From contig CAJTYM010000019.1 of NCBI GenBank assembly GCA_910583835.1, positions 9,033 through 65,846 of the forward strand: a stretch of 56,814 nucleotides of DNA, given 5' to 3'. The notes beneath the pieces are model-generated. The model was not told the DNA's origin. It saw only the letters and a list, made by a program, of their open reading frames with translations, and searched no databases. How positions within the stretch are numbered: the stretch's first letter is position 1; each line of letters starts with the position of its first letter. The position numbers and the translations under genes were made by a program. Shown here in pieces: positions 49,929-56,814 of the stretch. The stretch is from an uncultured Lachnospiraceae bacterium. Its GTDB lineage: Bacteria > Bacillota > Clostridia > Lachnospirales > Lachnospiraceae.

Positions 49929-52900
49929 TTATTTTACCGTAATCTTAAGCGTTGCTTTCTTCTTGTTGAAAGTCGTAACCGTAATCGTTGCTTTTCCTTT
50001 CTTAACTGCCTTAACCTTACCGTTGGCATCTACTTTTGCCACCTTAGAACTGCTGCTCTTGTAGGTAAGTTTGTTGCTGGCAGTGTTCTTGGGGAATTTC
50101 ACCTTGATTTTGAAAGTCTTGCCTTTCTTCAAGGTCTTAGACTTCGCATTCAGGCTAATCTTCTTGGGTGCATTCTTCACTGTCACCTTGCAGGTAAGGG
50201 TCACGCCGTCTATCTTGGCAGTGATGGTAACGGCTTTCTTGCCAGTCTTTTTCGCTGTAAGCTTGCCATTTTTAACAACTACTGCCTTGCTGCTGGCAGA
50301 CCAGCTCGCTTTCTTATTCGTGCCGTTCAGTTTCAGGGTGAATTTCTCGCCCTTGCCCAGCGTCAGCTTCGTCTTGTTGAGGCTGACTACCGTTACAGTG
50401 CAGGTTGCTGTCTTGCCTCCTGCCGTTGCCGTAATCGTTGCCGTTCCTGCCTGCTTGCCAGTTACGGTAATCTTGCCGCTGCCATCCGGTCCGGCAATTG
50501 CTGCAACCTTGGGGTCACTGGTCGCCCAGGTCACTTTCTTGTCCGTTGCATTGGCAGGTGCGACTACTGCACTAAACGTAGCCTTGCCGCCTACAGCGAG
50601 CGTTGCCGCTGCCTGATTAGGATTCATGGTCACGCCGCTTACCGGGACAACGGTCGGCTTATCACCTGTTGAGGACGGATCTGTTACCGTCACTTCACAG
50701 GTCGCTGTCTTGTCATCGGCTTTCGCTGTAATCGTTGCTTTTCCTGCTGAAATTGCAGTTACTTTTCCATCGTTGACGCTTGCTACTGCCTCATTGTCAG
50801 ATGTCCAGGTAACAGCCTTATTGGTCGCATTGCCGGGCAGAACAGTTGCCGTAAGTGTACTCGTCTCTCCGATTTTCAGGGTAAGCGTGTTCCTATCTAA
50901 AGTAACGCTATTCACCGGTATCTCTTTTACCAGCACCTTTGTCGTAAAGGATTTACTAATCTTGCTGCTCAAAGCAACCGTGGTTGTTATCTCAGCCTCC
51001 CCGGCTGCCACTGCCGTTATCTTGCCGTTCGTATCCACTTTTGCCACTTTTTCATTATTGCTTATAAAGGATGTGGCAACTTCCAGATTCGCCGCTTTTG
51101 CCTTTTCCTCCAAGTCAGCAGGATAAGTTACCGTGATATCCTGATCATCGCCAATAAATAATTCTACCTTTGTATCTCCGGTCGGCGCTGCCGTAACATT
51201 CTCCAGAGATTCCTTGGCTGCCGTCTTATTAGCTTCAAGCTCTGTCTTTTCATCCTCTGTCAGCTTTTTCTCAATGGCAAGCCCCGCGATAACCGGTGCC
51301 GGCGTAGAAGTTACTCCATTTGCATTTTCTGCATAGAAATGCACTTCCACCTTGTCTGTCACACCGCTGACTGTAATGGTGGCTGTTCCGCTTAATTTTG
51401 AATCTGTCTTACTTAAGGAAATGCTGACATCATCGCTCTTTACAGCATTTCCAGACGCATCCGTATATTGTGCGTAGAATTTAATAGGTCTTGTAGTACC
51501 CCACCACTCTGCAAAGTAACCGGTCGCCTCATAGGTACCATTCTCTAAAGGAATGATATACTCACATGCCTTGCCGTCTTTTGCCCACCAACCGTTGGTG
51601 TAAATAGAATTCTCTGCAGAAGTACGGTTTCCTGCATTTGCATAGCCTTCTTTGCTGCTGTCTTTAGGGTTATTGATTCCCCAGCTTCCCTCTGTGTAAA
51701 TCTGATCCGGCAATACGTTACGAAGGTCCGCTTTCTTTGCCACCAAATCAAAATATGCGGATTGGGATAAATCTTTGTTCCAGCTTCCAACACCGGAGTC
51801 GATATAATAAATCAAATCCTCAGATACGGTGATTACCTCAATTGTCCTTGTGGAGGTTCCCTCCTTGCCGTCTACCGTAAACGTTCCTGTCACAGTCACT
51901 GTCCCTGGCTCTTTGAAATCATCTGCTGTCTTATCCCAAGTTACCGGAACTCTCCTCGTCTCTCCGGCATATACCACATCAGCTTCTGACGGAAGCGTAT
52001 AACCCGTCTCCACTACTGCGGGAAGGCTGTCGGCAGCCAGTGACGGCTTACCCCATTTAGAGGTCAGCGCTATATACTCTTCCTCTGTGATATTCATTAC
52101 CGTACCATGGCGCGGTCTGGATGGCAAGTTTGCTGAAATCTTTGTGAAATTTCCACTGGACAAATCGTCTGTAATCATCGGATAGTAACCGCCTGCGCCA
52201 AAGGCATCCTGCAGCAGACACCATTTTGCACCTGCTTCTTCTATATCATCTTCATTGAAAGCAAAACAGCAAGGTCCTTCCACGCCGCTGGCAATCTTAG
52301 AATTTACCATCGTCCACTCGCCCAACAATGAATCAGATTTTTCCAAATAGATGTATGTTTGGCTCTCGTTCTTCGTGAAACGGTAATATGTTCCGTCAAC
52401 ATCGCGTACCACGGTAGAGTCAATCGTGCTGTGGCTCTCATCAATCCATACCTTGGGCTCTGTAAATGTATAGAAATCCCTGGTCTTACAGTAATACAAT
52501 CTCTGCTTAGCATAGTCGTCGGATTTCACCTTAGAAGCCCAAAATACCATATACTCACCTGCCGCCTCATCATAGAAGATTTCCGGCGCCCAGGTACATC
52601 CCGCCTCAATTCCAGCACTGATGGTCATCATCCGCTGTTTGGTCCAGTTTACAAGGTCTGTGGATTCCCATACCATGATTGCCTGGCTTCCATTTTTCTG
52701 AGCATAAGTCCAATCGCCATTCTTAGCAATGCATAAATCCGTAGCAATCAGATAAAATTTGTCTCCCTCCGGGGAACGGAGAATAAACGGATCACGCAAT
52801 CCGGTCGTTCCCATATCAGATTCCAATACAGGCTTGCCATCATTCAGTTCTTCCCAATCCAGTCCATTCCGGCTGGCTGCAAAATAAATCTGCTCTTGAC

Positions 52901-54305
52901 CTGCCCCATTTCCAATAAAGTAAGCAAACACATAGTCCGTCATAGGATCTACATCTGCTTTCTTCTTAACCGTAACGTTAAATTCTTTTGTCCTGTCTCC
53001 GCCCGCCATCTTAATCGTTGCAGTTAGTTTAACATTGGTATCCTCATCCTGCCTATTCACAACGCCTGCAGGCTTTTCACCCTGAGGCTGCGTACTGATT
53101 ACTGACTCATTATCAGACTCCCAGGTAATAGCGGAACCTGCTACCCCCTTAGCCGGAAGTGTAATATTTCCCCTGATATCATTCATATTGGGAATTGTCA
53201 GCGATTCATACTCAACGTCTGATTTGCCCAATACTTTAAGCTCGTATGTCTCTGTCTGCACACCCCGCCGATTATAGGAAGCCTCCACTTTTACCTGCGC
53301 AGTTGTCTCTGTGTCCTTCGGGGTAATCTTGCCCTTATCATTAATCACTTCCGGGGTAAGCGATGTCCATTTCAAGGTAACGCCTTCTAATTCTGATGGG
53401 AAAGAAAGATCAAAAACGATATGCTCCTTATCCTGATTCTCATTCAGCATAGCCGGCAGTATCTTTCCCTTGACCGCATTTACCTTCTCCAATGCGGGAG
53501 CCTCTAACGGCGCGGCAATCTCTTGATGATTACTGCTTACCTGTTCCTCCGTCAGGGCTGTCTCGTAAACTTTAAAATCAGACAGCGTGCCTTTGAAATA
53601 TGGGTCAGGCTTATAGAGAGACTTACCAATATACCCAATACAAGAAGCCGTACTGTTCGCACTCAGTATATCTTGAATCTTATTATCTGATTCGGTGGTC
53701 TTTGATTTAAGGCCGTTCATATAATATGTAACATTTCCGTTGTCAAATACCACTGTGACGATATTCTTTCCTTCTTTTTCACATGCTATGGCAGTCTCGC
53801 TGTCATAACGCAGCTCTTCGCTGTCATTCTTAATCGCAGCCAGCATCTTGCCGGGATAACTATCATCACTAGTACATGGCGCTACAAAAAGATAATTTTT
53901 AACGTTCGGCCATTCAGCCACTGTTGTCCCCAGCGTAAACAGCCATGCTGCCGACTGGACATTATCCGTGAATGTAGCTTCAATCGTGAACTTCTCTTTA
54001 TTGCCCCCTTTGATAACTCCTGATGGAATCTCTACATACTTAGCAGTTCCATCAAATTTGAGTACATCGCCGTCATCATCTGTGACAAAATCGGCATCCT
54101 GAAAACCATTCAGTTTGCCATCATGCGAATTCCCGCTGACATCAGTCAGTTTCCCATTTGCATGGCTCATGTCGTAATGCAGCGCAGGCTGCGGTACATC
54201 TGCCGCCTGAACCGTCCCCAACGTGCCCGCCGGAAACAGCGTGACTGTCATGGCAAATGATAAAAATCCTGCCAGACACTGTTTGATTAACTTCTTCTTA
54301 ATCAT
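49929..54305 (-). CDS. Secreted GH43 glycosidase with LamG, carbohydrate-binding-like and multiple Ig-like modules
   Basis: The product is 1458 aa with a signal peptide (LAGFLSFAMTVTLFPAGTL). In order it has a LamG domain (ALHYDMSHANGKLTDVSG ... FKVYETALTEEQV, about 40-250), two atrophied Ig-like modules and a GH43 catalytic domain (about 455-765). The catalytic residues are GLRDPFILRSPEG (base Asp), GCTWAPEIFYDEA, TIDSTVVRDVDG and GVEGPCCFAF. A Big_4 module, a CBM-like domain (YIDSGVGSWNKDLSQSAYF, about 850-1040) and four to five BIG2 Ig-like modules follow, the last lysine-rich. The Ig stalk probably presents the enzyme at the cell wall. It is divergent from the third GH43 gene. AAGGAGGG precedes ATG 54305. 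Confidence 0.92.
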   Translation of the reverse strand: MIKKKLIKQCLAGFLSFAMTVTLFPAGTLGTVQAADVPQPALHYDMSHANGKLTDVSGNSHDGKLNGFQDADFVTDDDGDVLKFDGTAKYVEIPSGVIKGGNKEKFTIEATFTDNVQSAAWLFTLGTTVAEWPNVKNYLFVAPCTSDDSYPGKMLAAIKNDSEELRYDSETAIACEKEGKNIVTVVFDNGNVTYYMNGLKSKTTESDNKIQDILSANSTASCIGYIGKSLYKPDPYFKGTLSDFKVYETALTEEQVSSNHQEIAAPLEAPALEKVNAVKGKILPAMLNENQDKEHIVFDLSFPSELEGVTLKWTSLTPEVINDKGKITPKDTETTAQVKVEASYNRRGVQTETYELKVLGKSDVEYESLTIPNMNDIRGNITLPAKGVAGSAITWESDNESVISTQPQGEKPAGVVNRQDEDTNVKLTATIKMAGGDRTKEFNVTVKKKADVDPMTDYVFAYFIGNGAGQEQIYFAASRNGLDWEELNDGKPVLESDMGTTGLRDPFILRSPEGDKFYLIATDLCIAKNGDWTYAQKNGSQAIMVWESTDLVNWTKQRMMTISAGIEAGCTWAPEIFYDEAAGEYMVFWASKVKSDDYAKQRLYYCKTRDFYTFTEPKVWIDESHSTIDSTVVRDVDGTYYRFTKNESQTYIYLEKSDSLLGEWTMVNSKIASGVEGPCCFAFNEDDIEEAGAKWCLLQDAFGAGGYYPMITDDLSSGNFTKISANLPSRPRHGTVMNITEEEYIALTSKWGKPSLAADSLPAVVETGYTLPSEADVVYAGETRRVPVTWDKTADDFKEPGTVTVTGTFTVDGKEGTSTRTIEVITVSEDLIYYIDSGVGSWNKDLSQSAYFDLVAKKADLRNVLPDQIYTEGSWGINNPKDSSKEGYANAGNRTSAENSIYTNGWWAKDGKACEYIIPLENGTYEATGYFAEWWGTTRPIKFYAQYTDASGNAVKSDDVSISLSKTDSKLSGTATITVSGVTDKVEVHFYAENANGVTSTPAPVIAGLAIEKKLTEDEKTELEANKTAAKESLENVTAAPTGDTKVELFIGDDQDITVTYPADLEEKAKAANLEVATSFISNNEKVAKVDTNGKITAVAAGEAEITTTVALSSKISKSFTTKVLVKEIPVNSVTLDRNTLTLKIGETSTLTATVLPGNATNKAVTWTSDNEAVASVNDGKVTAISAGKATITAKADDKTATCEVTVTDPSSTGDKPTVVPVSGVTMNPNQAAATLAVGGKATFSAVVAPANATDKKVTWATSDPKVAAIAGPDGSGKITVTGKQAGTATITATAGGKTATCTVTVVSLNKTKLTLGKGEKFTLKLNGTNKKASWSASSKAVVVKNGKLTAKKTGKKAVTITAKIDGVTLTCKVTVKNAPKKISLNAKSKTLKKGKTFKIKVKFPKNTASNKLTYKSSSSKVAKVDANGKVKAVKKGKATITVTTFNKKKATLKITVK

Positions 54306-54378
54306 AATGACCCTCCTTATATAAAATTGTTAAAAATGCCAAAATAGTTTCCTCATCTACTGGCATTTTCTTATTCCC

Positions 54379-54477
54379 ATTCTACTAAATCTTTTACTAA
54401 AAATCAACAGTTATTTTAGTATTATTCGGCTTTTTACCCAAAAATCCTTTTACTATTTATACAATTCGTGATATAAT
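54379..54477. promoter_or_regulatory. Divergent promoters of the second and third GH43 genes
   Basis: Minus strand: TTGATT (54402-54407), 17 nt, TAGAAT (54379-54384). Plus strand: TTTACT (54449-54454), 17 nt, TATAAT (54472-54477). The 9-mer CTTTTACTA occurs at 54391-54399 and 54447-54455, overlapping both promoters. It could mark a shared regulator site. A leader hairpin AATGCCA/TGGCATT (54335-54367) precedes the minus-strand gene. Confidence 0.65.
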
Positions 54478-54530
54478 ATTCCTAAATTTTACACTGCAGC
54501 AATATCAATTATTTACAAGGAGGGATTCAT

Positions 54531-56558
54531 ATGAGACCTAAGAACTTTCTTAAATCAGCAATCGCAGGCTTTACCGCGATTGCCATGGCTGCCACGCTGC
54601 TGCCATCTGGCAATATCAGCGATGTACAGGCAGCAGACTCAGACACTGCCATCGAACAGCCTGTCTATGCCAATGCGGCAGGTACGCCGGAGACGACAGA
54701 TTATCTATTTGTCTACTTTCCCTATACCAGTGCAGGCGGCAAGGATGAACGTATTTATTTTGGCATCAGCGAAGACGGCTTGAACTTCACTGCGCTTAAC
54801 AATCAGAAATTTATCCTAGAATCCACACTGGGAACACATGGGCTGCGCGACCCATTCGTCATTCGCTCCCATGAGGGGGACAAATTCTATCTGATTGCCA
54901 CCGACCTCACCGTAGCAGGTCTTGATCAAGATGGTACACACTGGAATGGACAAGGTTGGAGCGAAAACCAGGTAAATGGCAGCAAGAGCATAATGATTTG
55001 GGAATCCACTGATTTAGTGAATTGGTCCGAACAGAGAATGCGTAAAGTTGCGCCAGACGATGCTGGCTGTACCTGGGCGCCGGAAGCATACTGGGACGAT
55101 GAACTGCAGCAATACGTGGTATTCTGGGCATCCAAAACCCAAAATGACAACAATTACGGCCGGCAGCGTTTATATTACGCAACCACCTCAGATTTCGATG
55201 AGTTCTCAGAACCAGAAGTATGGATTGAGGAAGAAGGTTCTGTCATCGATACCACAGTTATCAAGGCAGGAGAGTATTACTACCGCTATACCAAAAACGA
55301 AGACGGCAATGCAAACAAATATGGCACTGGCAGCAAGCATGTTTATTGCGAACGCAGCAAATCCCTGACAAGCAAAGAATGGGAACTTGTATATAAGGAT
55401 TCCCTGACAGAGGATGTGAGCTGGGCAATTGAAGGCCCATGCATTTATAAATTCAACGATGATGATAAAGAAAATGCTAAGGAACTTGCCGCCCTCAAAG
55501 GCATTACGCTAGATGATACGAAAGACATTTACGGTCTGATTGCAGACCGCAACCAAAATTACATCTTCCCTGGAATCTCCGATGACATTACAACTGGTAA
55601 ATTCAGCAGACTCGGAGATTCTCAGTCAGAAACAGTGGATGGAACTCCCATTTATTCCATGCCGGAACCAATCGCCAGCCACGGCACAATTATGCCCATC
55701 ACCTCCGAGGAATACAACAACCTTCGGCTCAAATGGGATGAAGCATACAAAACCGCCGCAACCCCATATGTGGAGCAGGTGGAAACTGCCATGGAAGAGC
55801 TTTCCCTGCCAACTAAGGTTTCGGCTGATATGACGCTTCCTGCTACTGCAGACGGCGTGAAAATTACCTGGGAATCCTCAAACACCGCTGTTATTGCTCC
55901 CAATGGCAAGATAAACCGCCCAAGCTATAAACAGGGAGATGCAACGGTAACATTGACGGCAACGCTTACCGCCACACCTGACGATGATACCATCCGTGAC
56001 CAGGTTCGCACAAAATCTTTTACCGTGACCGTAGAGAAAAAAGCCCAGGATGTATTCACTGTAACCTTCAACAGCGATGGCGGCTCCCCGGTAGGCAGCC
56101 AGTCCATACTGGATGGACAAAAAGCAACGGCACCGGCAAATCCCTCCAAGAGCGGTTACACCTTTGTCGGCTGGTACAACGGAAATACAAAATATGACTT
56201 TAACAGCGCTGTGACAAGCAACCTTACGCTGACAGCAAAATGGAACAAAAATGAAGAACAGATAACCGTTAAGACCCCTTCTAAACCTACTTTAAAAAAC
56301 AAGAAAAAGAAACAGCTGACCATAACTATCAAGAAAGTAACTGGGGCAGCTGGCTACCAGGTTACTTATTCCACTGACAAAAAGTTCAAAAAGAAGGTAA
56401 CCAAGACCAAGAATATCACCAAGAACACGCTGACCTTAAAGAAACTGAAAAAGGGCAAGACTTATTACGTGAAGGTCAAAGCCTACAAGAAAGACTCCGC
56501 CGGCAGGAAGGTGTATTCCAAATTCAGCAAGGTAGCGAAATTAAAGATTAAGAAATAG
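54531..56558 (+). CDS. Secreted GH43 glycosidase with Ig-like, InlB-like and FN3-like modules
   Basis: The product is 675 aa with a signal peptide (FLKSAIAGFTAIAMAATLLP). The GH43 catalytic domain (about 55-415) has HGLRDPFVIRSHEG (base Asp), GCTWAPEAYWDD, VIDTTVIKAGEY and WAIEGPCIYKF. It is close in sequence to the catalytic domain of the divergent neighbour, so the two are probably duplicates. An Ig-like module (about 425-510) and one Listeria-Bacteroides repeat (VTFNSDGGSPVGSQ ... GYTFVGWYNG) follow, then a lysine-rich FN3-like tail. Likely secreted and wall-associated, acting on arabinose-containing polymers. AAGGAGG precedes ATG 54531, behind a TATAAT promoter. Confidence 0.92.
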   Translation: MRPKNFLKSAIAGFTAIAMAATLLPSGNISDVQAADSDTAIEQPVYANAAGTPETTDYLFVYFPYTSAGGKDERIYFGISEDGLNFTALNNQKFILESTLGTHGLRDPFVIRSHEGDKFYLIATDLTVAGLDQDGTHWNGQGWSENQVNGSKSIMIWESTDLVNWSEQRMRKVAPDDAGCTWAPEAYWDDELQQYVVFWASKTQNDNNYGRQRLYYATTSDFDEFSEPEVWIEEEGSVIDTTVIKAGEYYYRYTKNEDGNANKYGTGSKHVYCERSKSLTSKEWELVYKDSLTEDVSWAIEGPCIYKFNDDDKENAKELAALKGITLDDTKDIYGLIADRNQNYIFPGISDDITTGKFSRLGDSQSETVDGTPIYSMPEPIASHGTIMPITSEEYNNLRLKWDEAYKTAATPYVEQVETAMEELSLPTKVSADMTLPATADGVKITWESSNTAVIAPNGKINRPSYKQGDATVTLTATLTATPDDDTIRDQVRTKSFTVTVEKKAQDVFTVTFNSDGGSPVGSQSILDGQKATAPANPSKSGYTFVGWYNGNTKYDFNSAVTSNLTLTAKWNKNEEQITVKTPSKPTLKNKKKKQLTITIKKVTGAAGYQVTYSTDKKFKKKVTKTKNITKNTLTLKKLKKGKTYYVKVKAYKKDSAGRKVYSKFSKVAKLKIKK

Positions 56559-56638
56559 CCAGATATGTTTGTAAGGAAACGCTGATGAAATCAATGATTG
56601 CCATTTTAATCGTTTCCATTCTTGAATATGCAGGCCAT

Positions 56639-56685
56639 AAAAAAATAGCCGTCCTGACCCGCAAAGTTTAGGATGGCTATTTTTC
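56639..56685. terminator. Bidirectional terminator after the third GH43 gene
   Basis: AAAAATAGCCGTCCT pairs with AGGATGGCTATTTTT (one wobble), with T-runs on both strands. It lies 81 nt after the GH43 stop. Confidence 0.9.
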
Positions 56686-56689
56686 CCTA

Positions 56690-56814
56690 AATCACACCGG
56701 TTCGGGTGAGACGCTCTCACCTTCCGGCTGTCTTGTTAAATATATTATAATCACATTTAAAGATGCCAGGGTCGAATAAAAAGTTTTTATTTAATCCTGC
56801 CCTTAGCACCTTGA
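56690..56814. other. Right edge, no gene recognised
   Basis: It holds a small hairpin (GGTGAGA/TCTCACC, 56705-56721) and A+T-rich sequence. On the minus strand a frame from the edge ends with GAKGRIK at a stop near 56784. This could be the end of a gene lying mostly outside, but it is too short to judge. Confidence 0.3.

Overview
The window looks like a chromosome segment of a gut-type Clostridia member, most likely Lachnospiraceae. This rests on the gene set: BspA-like leucine-rich surface protein, modular GH43 enzymes with lysine-rich C-termini, a [FeFe]-hydrogenase-like protein, group A2 ECF transporter genes beside truA/rplM/rpsI, and a VanW-family protein. No rRNA, tRNA, CRISPR array or complete transposon was recognised. 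Assignments come from reading the sequence and translations, without database searches.

Region 1 (1-12 kb). A secreted BspA-like repeat protein runs off the left edge. Next is an L-arabinose operon on the minus strand, transcribed araR, araA, transaldolase, two-subunit transketolase, FGGY kinase, araD. It converts L-arabinose to D-xylulose 5-phosphate and feeds this into the non-oxidative pentose phosphate pathway. Two related 22-bp CTTGT...ATACAAG inverted repeats, before araA and before araR, are candidate AraR operators. Two strong mRNA hairpins lie between operon genes. No transporter is present.

Region 2 (12-21.7 kb). This holds an SdpI-like membrane protein, an [FeFe]-hydrogenase-like protein, an unrecognised two-gene unit, a double-domain adenine methyltransferase of M.FokI-like layout without a nuclease partner, an AraC regulator divergent from a MATE transporter, and a decayed mobile-element remnant. 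The remnant contains a frameshifted sigma-factor-like gene, a triply frameshifted hicA, an intact hicB and a cluster of TGATACT sites.

Region 3 (21.8-40.3 kb). This is the housekeeping part: rplM-rpsI, truA, ecfT, ecfA2, ecfA1, trmL, aminotransferase, Lrp regulator, AIR-synthase-like protein, VanW protein, exonuclease and radical SAM protein. A 4.5-kb gene for a secreted lipase/transglutaminase/thioredoxin-like mosaic protein splits truA from rplM. truA carries partial tandem duplications at both ends. A 271-bp imperfect inverted repeat lies near 36.3 kb, and an ArsR-type regulator sits beside a cluster of inverted repeats.

Region 4 (40.3-56.8 kb). Three secreted modular GH43 proteins, probably acting on arabinan or arabinoxylan side chains, would supply arabinose to the operon of region 1. 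Between the first two lies a visibly A+T-rich two-gene operon encoding a 1198-aa HExxH protein and an FRG-domain protein. This pair is the best candidate for an undescribed (possibly defence or conflict) system in the window.
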